Shown here piece by piece: positions 35,870 to 45,101 of a stretch of 64,000 nucleotides of DNA. This DNA is from CBDFMG01 sp965221205 [NCBI: bacterium] (GTDB taxonomy: Bacteria; SM23-31). The position numbers and the translations under genes are program-made. Under the pieces are notes generated by a model. That model saw only the letters and a program-made list of their open reading frames with translations. It was not told the origin of the DNA and made no database searches. Each line of letters opens with the position of its first letter. Position 1 is the stretch's first letter. The DNA lies in assembly GCA_965221205.1 (NCBI GenBank), contig OZ244870.1, positions 1,798,001-1,862,000 of the forward strand. Reading direction: 5' to 3'.

Positions 35870-36898
35870 ATGAAACTTTCTAATTTCAAATATACAATTC
35901 CAGAAGAGTTAATAGCTCAATATCCAAAAGTACCTCGTGATAGTTCTCGATTGATGGTTTTGAACCGGCAGGATGGAAAATTTGAACACAATGAGTTCAA
36001 AAATATTATCGATTTTTTGAATGATGGCGATTGTCTCGTAATTAATGAGACCAAAGTGTTTTCAGCACGTCTAATTGGCATAAAAGAAAAGACTGAAGCA
36101 GAAGTCGAAATATTTCTTTTGCGCGAACTCGAAAACAATCTCTGGGAGGTATTAGTAAAGCCTGCACGAAAAGTACGGATCGGAAACAGACTAATTGTTA
36201 ACGAGAGCATTACATGTGATGTCCTTGATAATACGGTTTCTGGTGGACGTGTTGTCCGATTTGATTATCCCGGTGACTTTTTTGATGTTATTGAAAAAAT
36301 TGGACAGGCACCGCTACCTCCTTATATAACCCGCAATTCCGAACCGAATGATAAAGACCAGTATCAGACGGTCTATGCAAAATCCCGTGGGGCAGTCGCG
36401 GCTCCGACAGCCGGACTACATTTTACAAATGAACTTCTGGAGTTAATCAAGGCAAAAAGGGTGAAGATTGTCCCGATCGTACTTCATGTCGGTCTCGGTT
36501 CATTCAGGCCTGTGCAGGTAGAAGACTTGACACGCCACCGTATGGATTCGGAGTTTTTTGAAATTAGCGAAGAATCTGCAGAAGAAATTAATGAAACAAA
36601 GCGGAATGGAAAATCAGTCGTATGTGTTGGCACGACCTCTGTCCGTTCATTGGAATCTGCGGTGACGTCAGACCATTTTGTTAAACCTTATTCAGGATGG
36701 ACTGATAAGTTTATTTTCCCGCCGTATGAATTTAAAATTGTTGATCGGTTGATTACAAATTTCCATCTTCCCTGCTCGACATTGTTAATGCTAGTTTCTG
36801 CATTTTCATCGCGAGATTTGATATTTAAAGCGTATCGGAAAGCTATAAAAGAAAAGTACAGGTTTTACAGTTACGGTGATGCCATGATTATAACGTAA
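35870..36898 (+). CDS. queA: S-adenosylmethionine:tRNA ribosyltransferase-isomerase QueA
   Basis: 342 aa. Adds the ribosyl part of SAM to preQ1 in tRNA anticodons to make epoxyqueuosine. Starts MKLSNFKYTIPEELIAQYP, then DSSRLMVLNR, VFSARLIGIK, GAVAAPTAGLHFT (highly conserved), VGLGSFRPVQ, and the late NFHLPCSTLLMLVSAF. AGGAG lies 10 bases upstream of the ATG. Intact. Confidence 0.96.
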   Translation: MKLSNFKYTIPEELIAQYPKVPRDSSRLMVLNRQDGKFEHNEFKNIIDFLNDGDCLVINETKVFSARLIGIKEKTEAEVEIFLLRELENNLWEVLVKPARKVRIGNRLIVNESITCDVLDNTVSGGRVVRFDYPGDFFDVIEKIGQAPLPPYITRNSEPNDKDQYQTVYAKSRGAVAAPTAGLHFTNELLELIKAKRVKIVPIVLHVGLGSFRPVQVEDLTRHRMDSEFFEISEESAEEINETKRNGKSVVCVGTTSVRSLESAVTSDHFVKPYSGWTDKFIFPPYEFKIVDRLITNFHLPCSTLLMLVSAFSSRDLIFKAYRKAIKEKYRFYSYGDAMIIT

Positions 36899-36940
36899 TT
36901 GGCGTGATGTGTTCCTTCAAATTTATCTACCCGCAAATAC

Positions 36941-37657
36941 ATGCCTCATATTCAAAAAAGCGATTGTGCAGCAATTATTGTAGCAGCTGGGAGAGGAATA
37001 CGGTTCCACAATCAAACTAAGAAACAGTTTGTCATACTATGCGGCCACCCAATTCTTGTGTGGTCAGCATGGGCATTTTCAAAGTCTGTATTTAGGGACA
37101 ATATTGTGATTGTTGCAGATAAAGATGATATTACTGAGATTCGTGACTGCATGTTCGATGGATATGAATTTGCCAAATTGTTTCGGTTTGTAGTAGGGGG
37201 AGCATCCCGTCAGGAGTCGGTTTTTAATGGACTGCAATCTCTTAAAGATGATGTGAAGCTTGTTGCTATTCATGATGGCATCCGTCCTGCGGTAACGCAT
37301 GAGCTTATTGATTGTGCGTGTAAGGAAGCATCTGTGCATGGAGCAATAGTAACTGCAACGCCAGCAGTTAACAGCACTTTTATTGGGAATGAGGGTGTTG
37401 TGTCTGATTATGTCGAGAGATCGACACTCTGGCAGGCTCAGACGCCTCAGATCTTCAAAATTGATGAAATTATTCAGGCGCATAACAGTGCTCAAAAGGA
37501 TAATGTGTCTGCAAGTGATGACGCATTCCTATACCGTAATTATGTCGGTACTGTACGTGTTGTTCAGGGGGATATGACCAACATAAAAGTAACCTATCGG
37601 CATGACTTGAAAGCAGTTGAAGAAATTCTTAAAGCACGAGGACAATACCCGAAATGA
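36941..37657 (+). CDS. ispD: 2-C-methyl-D-erythritol 4-phosphate cytidylyltransferase IspD
   Basis: 238 aa. Third enzyme of the non-mevalonate (MEP) isoprenoid pathway, coupling MEP to CTP. Motif AAIIVAAGRGIRFHNQTKKQF is the CTP-binding loop; GGASRQESVFNGL, VAIHDGIRPAVT and TLWQAQTPQIF follow as expected. Its TGA overlaps the ispF ATG (ATGA), so the two are translationally coupled. Confidence 0.95.
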   Translation: MPHIQKSDCAAIIVAAGRGIRFHNQTKKQFVILCGHPILVWSAWAFSKSVFRDNIVIVADKDDITEIRDCMFDGYEFAKLFRFVVGGASRQESVFNGLQSLKDDVKLVAIHDGIRPAVTHELIDCACKEASVHGAIVTATPAVNSTFIGNEGVVSDYVERSTLWQAQTPQIFKIDEIIQAHNSAQKDNVSASDDAFLYRNYVGTVRVVQGDMTNIKVTYRHDLKAVEEILKARGQYPK

Positions 37658-38145
37658 TCCGTGTTGGATTCGGAAAAGATGTTCATAAATTCGTTGAAGG
37701 GCAACCGTTCATACTAGGAGGGGCCACGATTCCATTCGAAAAGGGGCTTATCGGTCATTCCGATGCTGATGTTTTGACTCATGCTGTTATAGATGCGCTT
37801 CTCGGAGCGGCTGCATTTGGGGATATCGGGACACATTTCCCCGATACCGATATGGAGTTTAAAGATGTTTCAAGTGTGGTGCTTTTAAAAGAGGCGTACA
37901 ATCTTATTGCTGCACAGTACTGGAATATTCAGAATATCGATTGTGTTGTGACACTCCAGAAGCCGAAAATTGCAGAATACATTCCCCTGATGCGGGAAAA
38001 CATTTCAAGGGTTTTGCACCTTGACATTGCTGCGATTTCCATCAAAGCCACAACATCAGAGGGATTAGGATACGAAGGATCGGGTGAGGGTGTTACTGCT
38101 GATGTGGTGGTTCTGATTGCAAAGCATGAGAACACGAGCAGGTGA
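37654..38145 (+). CDS. ispF: 2-C-methyl-D-erythritol 2,4-cyclodiphosphate synthase IspF
   Basis: 163 aa. Forms the cyclic diphosphate in the MEP pathway. It has RVGFGKDVHKF with Asp and His zinc ligands (usual GxDxH as GKDVH), LIGHSDADVLTHAVIDALLG, GDIGTHFPDTD, and the C-terminal KATTSEGLGYEGSGEGVTA. It is a trimeric zinc enzyme. Coupled to ispD by a 4-base overlap. Confidence 0.96.
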   Translation: MIRVGFGKDVHKFVEGQPFILGGATIPFEKGLIGHSDADVLTHAVIDALLGAAAFGDIGTHFPDTDMEFKDVSSVVLLKEAYNLIAAQYWNIQNIDCVVTLQKPKIAEYIPLMRENISRVLHLDIAAISIKATTSEGLGYEGSGEGVTADVVVLIAKHENTSR

Positions 38146-38151
38146 CGTAAA

Positions 38152-38768
38152 ATGGAGGGGTTGTTTGAATATCTGAAGCAGGTTGATGCAATTTGGGTTT
38201 ACACACTATTGTGTCTTAGTGCTTATGCTGAAAACATTATACCGCCAATTCCCGGTGACACAATAGTTGTTTTCGGAACTTATCTGGTTGGTACCGGGGT
38301 TATAGATTTTGCACCAGCATTTACTGTTACGACAATCGGAAGTCTGGCTGGATTTATGTCACTCTACTGGCTCGGGAGAGTCTTTGGACGGTCAGTAGTG
38401 GAAACAGAGAGATGGAAGCTGTTTGCATCGGACGATTTCAAACGTGTTGAAATCTGGTTTGAACGGTACGGCTATGCTGTCATAGCGGCGAACAGATTTC
38501 TCTCCGGAACTCGTTCGGTGATTTCTCTGTTTGCTGGAATTGCAGTCCTGCGATTGAGAATAGTGCTTGTGTTTGCTCTCATAAGCTGTGCTTTGTGGAA
38601 TTTTATCCTGATGTATGCCTGATGTATGCAGGATATACAATTGGGGATAACTGGCATTTAATTATAGAGTATATCAAACAGTATAATATAATTGTGTTTA
38701 CAGCAGTCGGAATTCTTCTGCTGTTTTTAGTGTTTCGGAAATACATCTGGAGAAGAAGAGTCCAGTAA
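38152..38768 (+). pseudogene. DedA-family membrane protein, split by 11-bp tandem duplication
   Basis: The first 156 codons (MEGLFEYLKQVDAIWVYTL, YAENIIPPIPGDTIVVFGTY, FGRSVVETERWKLF, RYGYAVIAANRFLSGTRSVI) give a standard DedA/SNARE-associated protein that stops at a TGA just after FILMYA. The 11 bases CTGATGTATGC occur twice in tandem (38608-38618 and 38619-38629). Removing one copy restores a frame through AGYTIGDNWHLIIEYIKQ to KYIWRRRVQ and TAA at 38766, about 201 aa, the usual DedA length. DedA proteins support lipid flipping and membrane homeostasis. The truncated protein lacks the last helix, so it may be inactive or the duplication may be an assembly artefact. Confidence 0.85.
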
Positions 38769-38801
38769 CTATGAGTCAAGATTCGATGATAGAGGTTTTT
38801 T

Positions 38802-40238
38802 GTGAGTGATACTGTTCGTGTTCGATTTGCGCCGAGTCCTACAGGACGTCTCCATGTGGGAAATGCCCGGACTGCTATATTAAATTGGCTTTGTGCGAGA
38901 CATTTTGGTGGCACCTTTGTAGTAAGAATTGAGGATACCGATGTTGAGCGTTCAACACAAGACTCGGAGTTAGGAATTCATGAACAATTAAAATGGCTCG
39001 GTCTTGAAGAGGACGAAGGTACGGTAAAGGGGGGTGACTACGGGCCCTATAGACAGTCCGAACGTCTCGCATTGTACACAAGCCATGTGAATATTCTGCT
39101 TGAGCAGGAGAGTGCGTATCACTGCTACTGCTCAAAGGAAGAACTTGCAATACAACGACAGCAGGATCTTGCGGAAAAGCGCCCCCCCGGATACAGCGGT
39201 GCGTGTAGAAATTTAACAGATAGTGAAAAGAGTCGGTTGCAAGACGATGGAAGGTATCCTGTTATTCGGTTTCGCGTTCCGGAAGGTTCTCTCGTTTTGA
39301 ACGATCTTGTTCAGGGCGACATTACGTTTAACATGGCAACACTTACCGATTTTGTGATTCAGCGTGATGATGGTACCTCACCCTACAATTTTGCTGCGGT
39401 GGTTGACGATCATGTAATGAAAATGACACACATTATCCGCGGCAATGACCATGTCCCGAATACCCCGAAACAGATCATGCTCTATAATGCATTCGGTTAT
39501 GAATTGCCAAAGTTTGCACATATTCCGATGATCACGGGTATGGATGGAGTCAGACTTTCAAAGCGACATGGCCACACATCGGTAGAAGAGTTTAAAAGCG
39601 AGGGTTATCTCCCGCAGACATTAATCAATTTTCTGAGCCTTTTGAGTTGGTCATCCGAAACCGGAGATGAAATTCTTTCGCTCGACAGGCTGGTGAGCGA
39701 ATTCAGTTTTGAGCGGATGTCCCGTTCGCCCGCATCGTTTGATCAGGTAAAATTGAACTGGCTCAATGGAATGTATATCAGATCTTTAACTCCCGAAGAA
39801 CGGCTTGAGAAGGCGACGCCATATCTTGAAGAAGCTGGTATGGTTGAACCCGATGTAAAAAGGCGTTCTAGAATTATTGAAGCTGTCAAAGATAATGTGG
39901 AAACATTGAAGGAATTTCCTTCGTATGCTTCACTGTTTTTTAAGGATGACATCACAATTAATGAGGATGAGGGAATTGAGCTTATTCAAAGGGAATCTTC
40001 ACAACAGGTGTATGCTGAACTTTTAAAGTCATTGCAGGAGCTTGAAGAGTTAACGGTTGGTAGTTTTCAGAGCGTTATGAAGTCAATACAGCAAGAGACA
40101 GGTATAAAAGGAAAAGATCTCTGGATGCCTGTCCGGATTGCGCTCACCGGAAAAATTCATGGACCTGAACTCCCGAAAGTTCTTGAAATCTTTGGCCTTG
40201 AACAGTGTAAGCGGTTGATATCCGCTGTTGTTCAATAA
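38802..40238 (+). CDS. gltX: Glutamyl-tRNA synthetase
   Basis: 478 aa, GTG start. Class I synthetase: RFAPSPTGRLHVGNARTA contains the HIGH-type motif (HVGN) and GVRLSKRHG the KMSKS-type motif. EDTDVERST and RPPGYSGACR sit in the Rossmann and connective parts. Charges tRNA-Glu, and in organisms lacking GlnRS also tRNA-Gln. Immediately upstream of cysS, a common pairing. Confidence 0.96.
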   Translation: MSDTVRVRFAPSPTGRLHVGNARTAILNWLCARHFGGTFVVRIEDTDVERSTQDSELGIHEQLKWLGLEEDEGTVKGGDYGPYRQSERLALYTSHVNILLEQESAYHCYCSKEELAIQRQQDLAEKRPPGYSGACRNLTDSEKSRLQDDGRYPVIRFRVPEGSLVLNDLVQGDITFNMATLTDFVIQRDDGTSPYNFAAVVDDHVMKMTHIIRGNDHVPNTPKQIMLYNAFGYELPKFAHIPMITGMDGVRLSKRHGHTSVEEFKSEGYLPQTLINFLSLLSWSSETGDEILSLDRLVSEFSFERMSRSPASFDQVKLNWLNGMYIRSLTPEERLEKATPYLEEAGMVEPDVKRRSRIIEAVKDNVETLKEFPSYASLFFKDDITINEDEGIELIQRESSQQVYAELLKSLQELEELTVGSFQSVMKSIQQETGIKGKDLWMPVRIALTGKIHGPELPKVLEIFGLEQCKRLISAVVQ

Positions 40239-40291
40239 ATTTTTTATAAAACTAACAGAGTTAATAGTAATCCAATTATAGATATCATATT

Positions 40292-41806
40292 ATGGCTGAT
40301 AATGTTTCCAAAGACATATTTCTTTATAATTCTTTCAACCGTAAAAAAGAAAAGTTCGAGCCGGTCAGGCAAAATGAGGTGAGCTTATATATATGCGGAC
40401 CGACGGTATATAGCTATATCCATATTGGTAACGCCCGGCCACTTATTTTTTTTGATGTTGTCCGGAGATATTTAATGTATCGCGGTTACTCGGTGAAATT
40501 TGTCCAGAACATTACCGATGTAGATGACAAAATTATTGCGCGCGCAGTTGAAGCCGGGACAACGATCGATGCTGTAGCACAGCAATATATTGAAAATTTT
40601 CAGAAAGATTGTGATGCTCTCGGCGTGATGCTGCCTGATGCAAGTCCAAAAGCGTCGGAATATATCGGAGAAATGGTCGACCTTATACAGAAGCTAATCG
40701 ATAAGGGATTTGCTTATGAAGTCGCAGGAAATGTCTTCTTTGATGCTACAAAGGATGCCCAGTATGGCTCACTTTCAGGAAAAGATTTACACCATATGGA
40801 AGTTGGTGAACGTGTTGATGATGCAATTCAAAGGCTGAAAAAGGACTCACATGACTTTTCTCTATGGAAATCAGCAAAACCAGGAGAACCGAAATGGCCG
40901 AGCCCATGGAGTGATGGCAGACCGGGTTGGCACACGGAATGTGTTGCAATGTCTTTAAATGAGCTTGGTGATGCCTTCGATATTCATGCGGGGGGGATAG
41001 ACCTCATTTTTCCACACCATGAAAACGAGATTGCTCAAGCACGGTGCGGTGAAAATGCAGAGTTTGCAAAATATTGGATGCACAACGAATTTGTCAATCT
41101 GAAAAATAAGAAGATGGCAAAATCTGAAGGCAATGTTGTACTTGTGCATGAGTTGACCAAAAAGTTTTCAAAAGAGGCGATACGTCTGTTTTTTCTCCAA
41201 AGTCATTACAGGAAGCCGATTGCGTTTGAAGAGCAGTTTCTCAAAAATGCAGAATCTGCAGTCGAGAGAATTTACTTGATAATGCAAAAAGCAGATGAGT
41301 TCATATATATTAAGACAAAGATTGATTCTGATGAAGAAATTGACATTCAAAACTGTGATGATGTCAACAATTGCATGCAGAGTGTATTAAAAACTATGAA
41401 TGACGATTTCAACATACCTCAGGCATTAGCAGCTATGTTTGAGTTGGTTGATAAAATTTCATATATTTTAGAACACCAGAGGGATGTTTCTGATGAAGAC
41501 ATCAAATTTGTGCGGTTGGGGGTAAATTTACTCAATGAATTGAATGGTATTTTTGGAATTATGCGTTCTTTGGGAAGAGAACTATCAGAAAATGAAACTG
41601 CAGAAACATTGCGGCGTCTTGGTATTGTTGATGTAGATGATATAAATAATAAAATAAATGAGTTGGTAGAACAGCGAAATATTAGCCGTGCAGAACGGAA
41701 TTGGGAAGAGGCCGATCGTATCAGAGATATGTTGCTTGAAATGGGTGTTGCTGTGGAAGATATGAAAGAGGGAACGAAATGGTGGTGGAAAGGGAATAAA
41801 GATTGA
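40292..41806 (+). CDS. cysS: Cysteinyl-tRNA synthetase
   Basis: 504 aa. Class I synthetase with CGPTVYSYIHIGNARP (first zinc Cys and the HIGH-type motif), GWHTECVAMS and GGIDLIFPHHENE (further zinc ligands), and KKMAKSEGN (KMSKS). The C-terminal end reads VAVEDMKEGTKWWWKGNKD. The last 20 codons are duplicated in degenerate form at about 52233-52290 at the far end of the defence island, but this copy is the intact one. Confidence 0.96.
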   Translation: MADNVSKDIFLYNSFNRKKEKFEPVRQNEVSLYICGPTVYSYIHIGNARPLIFFDVVRRYLMYRGYSVKFVQNITDVDDKIIARAVEAGTTIDAVAQQYIENFQKDCDALGVMLPDASPKASEYIGEMVDLIQKLIDKGFAYEVAGNVFFDATKDAQYGSLSGKDLHHMEVGERVDDAIQRLKKDSHDFSLWKSAKPGEPKWPSPWSDGRPGWHTECVAMSLNELGDAFDIHAGGIDLIFPHHENEIAQARCGENAEFAKYWMHNEFVNLKNKKMAKSEGNVVLVHELTKKFSKEAIRLFFLQSHYRKPIAFEEQFLKNAESAVERIYLIMQKADEFIYIKTKIDSDEEIDIQNCDDVNNCMQSVLKTMNDDFNIPQALAAMFELVDKISYILEHQRDVSDEDIKFVRLGVNLLNELNGIFGIMRSLGRELSENETAETLRRLGIVDVDDINNKINELVEQRNISRAERNWEEADRIRDMLLEMGVAVEDMKEGTKWWWKGNKD

Positions 41807-41824
41807 AAATGCTTGAGAAAAACA

Positions 41825-41853
41825 TTGACACTTTGAAATAAAAGTATTAGATC
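41825..41853 (+). promoter_or_regulatory. Degenerate promoter of left tRNA-Thr copy
   Basis: TTGACA at 41825-41830, 17 bases, then TAGATC at 41848-41853, which is a poorer -10 than in the right-hand copy (TAAATT). Inferred from sequence only. Confidence 0.4.
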
Positions 41854-41904
41854 AGCGCGTTTATCATAAAAATCGCTTATTTTTTGACCTTGATTTTAGG
41901 TTAT

Positions 41905-41977
41905 GCTGGCATAGCTCAGTTGGTAGAGCAGCTGATTTGTAATCAGCAGGTCGTTGGTTCAGATCCCTCTGCCAGCT
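41905..41977 (+). tRNA. Degenerate tRNA-Thr(UGU) copy
   Basis: Acceptor, D-arm and anticodon arm (GCTGA-TTTGTAA-TCAGC, anticodon TGT) match the intact copy at 52391-52463. The T-arm differs: GTTGGTTCAGATCCCTC against GTGGGTTCAAGTCCCTC. This breaks another T-stem pair and replaces the near-invariant A58 of the T-loop by G. It is probably a pseudo-tRNA left by the duplication. Confidence 0.75.
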
Positions 41978-42097
41978 CTACTTTTTTAAATAACAGAAAA
42001 GTAGTGATTTGTGAGCTTGTGCCGTACAGGACTGTTGGTATAAATATTTAAAGATGTTTTTTTGGGGAGAGCTTTACGCGATCCAGGACGTTCCAGT

Positions 42098-45000
42098 ATG
42101 AGCCAAGTTGTTATCGAGAACCCAATTATCAACTCGCCTTTCGACGAGCCGCCGCGCCATTTCAGGTTTAGCGACGAGGGCATCACTGACGAGATCGTCG
42201 ACGGCCGCCGGACCAGTTCGTACTTTGTCCCCATCGCAAAGCCAAAGAAGAAGGGGTCCAAACAACTTCAGTTCGACACGGAGTGGACACAAGACCGCAT
42301 CGAAGAGAACAAGCTTGTCAACGCCGCCGCCGCGTTGCACTGTGGCGCAAGGGCGGCTACGTTGGTGTGACGCCGACTACTGCACGTTTGATTGCCTACT
42401 GGACCGATCCCAACCGCGAGAAGAAACTATTCTTCTGTCAGAACGAAGCACTTGAAACCGCCATCTACATTGCCGAGGTGGCAAAGAAGTACGGCGATAC
42501 ATGGATAGAGAACGCGATACGCGAGGGGAACGACACATCGAACCCCGGATTACTGCGTACGGCGTTCAAGATGGCAACCGGGTCCGGCAAGACCGTAGTC
42601 ATGGCTATGCTCATCGCCTGGTACACGCTCAACAAGCGCGCCAACCCGCAGGACGCCCGCTTCTCCGACACCTTCCTGATCATCACGCCCGGCATTACCA
42701 TCCGCGACCGGCTGTGCGTGCTGTTGCCGAACGACCCGGACAACTACTACCGCCAGCGCGACATTGTACCGGCCCAACTGCAGGACTATCTCGGACAAGC
42801 CAAAATCCTCATCACCAACTACCACGCCTTCCAACTGCGCGAGAGAGTTGCCGCCGGAAAGATCACGAAGTCGATTCTCGCCGATAGGAAGCCGAGCCCG
42901 TTCACCGAAACTCCCGACCAGATGGTGCGCCGCGTCTGCCGCGAGTTGAGAACCAAGAAGAACATCATCGCCCTTAACGACGAAGCCCATCACTGCTACC
43001 GCCGCAAACCCGACAGCAAGGATGAAAAGCTCACCGGAGATGATCGCGTTGAAGCCAAGCAACGCGACCAAGAGGCTCGCGTCTGGATTTCCGGTCTCGA
43101 GGCGGTGAAGGCCAAGATCGGAGTGAAGGCCATTTACGATCTTTCGGCCACGCCGTTTTTTCTGCGCGGTTCAGGCTATCCCGAAGGCACACTTTTCCCG
43201 TGGGTAGTCTCGGATTTTTCGCTGATTGACGCCATCGAGGCCGGCATCGTCAAAGTGCCCCGTGTGCCGGTGGCTGACGACTCAATGACAGGCGCGCAGC
43301 CCACATACCGCGACTTGTGGCTCCGCATCCGCGAGCATCTACCCAGAAAGGGCCGCAAAACCGATAAGGTGGGGGGCGAACCGAATCTCCCCGTCGAACT
43401 GCAAGGTGCGCTGCTCAGTCTCTACGGCAACTACGAGAAGCATTACCGCCTGTGGGAGCAAAATACCGAAGCACGCGCACGAGGTATCACGCCGCCGGTG
43501 TTCATCGTCGTCTGCAATAACACCAGCGTCTCTAAGCTGGTCTTCGACTTTATCGCCGGATGGGAAAAGCAGATCGGCGAAGAGACCATCGTCCAGGCAG
43601 GACAACTGCCCATCTTCTGCAACGACGACGGCAATGGTGGCTGGCTACAACGCCCGAATACCGTTCTGGTGGACAGCACGCAGCTCGAATCCGGCGAATC
43701 GATGAGCGCCGAATTCAAGAAGATCGCCGTCCGAGAAATCGAGGAATTCAAGGCTGAATACCGAGCACGCTTCCCCAGCCGCGATGCGGAGAATCTGACT
43801 GACGAAGACCTGCTCCGTGAGGTCATGAACACCATTGGGAAGGCCGGCAAACTCGGCGAACACATCAAATGTGTGGTCAGCGTCTCGATGCTCACCGAGG
43901 GCTGGGATGCCAACACCGTTACTCATGTGCTGGGCGTGCGCGCCTTCGGCACGCAACTTCTCTGCGAGCAGGTGGTCGGTCGCGGCCTGCGCCGCATGAA
44001 TTATGCCGAAAACGAGAAGGGACATTTCAACCCCGAATACGCCGAAGTTTATGGTGTGCCGTTTTCTTTCATCCCGTGCAGCGGCGCAGCCACAGATCCC
44101 AAACCCGGCCCGCTGCCCACCCGCGTCCGCGCCATGGAAAGTCGTTCTGCCTGCGAGATCACCTTTCCCCGATTGCTCGGCTACCGCTATGACGTGGTAG
44201 GTGAACGGCTGACCGCAACCTTCACCGACGAATCAAAGCTCACGCTTTCCACAGCCGACATCCCCACCAAGACCGAGAACGCGCCCATCGTCGGCGAATC
44301 CAGCATCCACACCCTCGACGATCTCAAACGCCGCCGGCCCAACGAAGTCGCCTTCCTTCTCGCCAAGTTCACACTGGAAAAATACTTCCGCGACGACGAC
44401 GCCAACGACAAGCCTTGGCTCTTCCCGCAACTGCTCGGCATTGCGAAACGCTGGCTCAATGAATGCGTCACGCTCAAGGACAACACCTTCCCGCAACTGC
44501 TGCTGCTGATCGAGTTCGCGCACGACGCAACGGACTGCATTTACAGGACCATCGTAGCCTCGACGGACGCCACGGCCGCGCTCAAGCCCATCCTGCGCGC
44601 CCGTATGACACCATCGGCTCCACCCGCTACGTGGATTTCGATACGACGCGGCCGGTCTTCGCGACCCGCGACGACAAGTGTCACATCTCCCATGTCGTTG
44701 CCGATACCGACTCGTGGGAGCAGAAGATGGCCGAAGCTCTCGAAACCATGCCCGAGGTCGTCCGCTACGTCAAGAACCACAACCTCGGTTTCACCATCCC
44801 CTACACGCTAAACGGCGAGGAGAAGAACTACATCCCCGACTTCATCGCCTGCATCGACGACGGCAAAGGGCCGAGTAACCTCTTGAACCTGATCGTCGAA
44901 GTGACCGGAGAGAAGAAGCAAGACAAGGCCGCCAAGGTCGCCACGGCGCGCGCGTTGTGGGTCCCAGCTATCAACAATCACGGCGGTTTTGGTCGCTGGA

Positions 45001-45101
45001 CGTTTATCGAAGTCGCCGACCCTTGGGACGCACAGAATCTCATCCGCGGCTTTCTGAAACAGCTGCACGTAGAGCCAACAAAGGAAGTCGCACATGGCTA
45101 A
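42098..45101 (+). pseudogene. Type III restriction enzyme Res subunit, two frameshifts
   Basis: An about 1,000-aa DEAD-like helicase-nuclease. ATG 42098 opens MSQVVIENPIINSPFDEPPR; a slip in the GCC-rich tract near 42325 moves to a frame with VALWRKGGYVGVTPTTA, Walker A MATGSGKTVVMA, DEAHH box, YDLSATPFF, TEGWDANTVTHV and QVVGRGLRR. A second lesion near 44605 is an extra GC pair in CGCGC, after which PYDTIGSTRYVDFDTTR continues to PDFIACIDD then VEVTGEKK, the C-terminal nuclease motif. It ends overlapping mod by 8 bases. GC-rich, unlike the core. Without these two indels every motif of an active enzyme is present. Confidence 0.82.

Larger units (their letters stand above)
41744..42071. repeat. 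Long direct repeat flanking the defence island, left copy
   Basis: Contains the last 20 codons of cysS, the spacer with its promoter, a tRNA-Thr-like sequence, the 57-base downstream spacer, and the first 6 bases (GGAGAG) of tRNA-Tyr. It is strongly similar to 52233-52554. Long stretches are identical (for instance the 41970s-42034 spacer), with scattered differences and two small indels near its right end. In this copy cysS is intact but the tRNA is damaged. The similarity ends where the res gene's upstream sequence begins. Confidence 0.88.

Noticed and set aside
41905-41977. Left tRNA-Thr as an integrase attachment site
   Set aside because: The repeat includes the cysS end, a promoter and spacer, much longer than an att core, and no integrase is present in the island.
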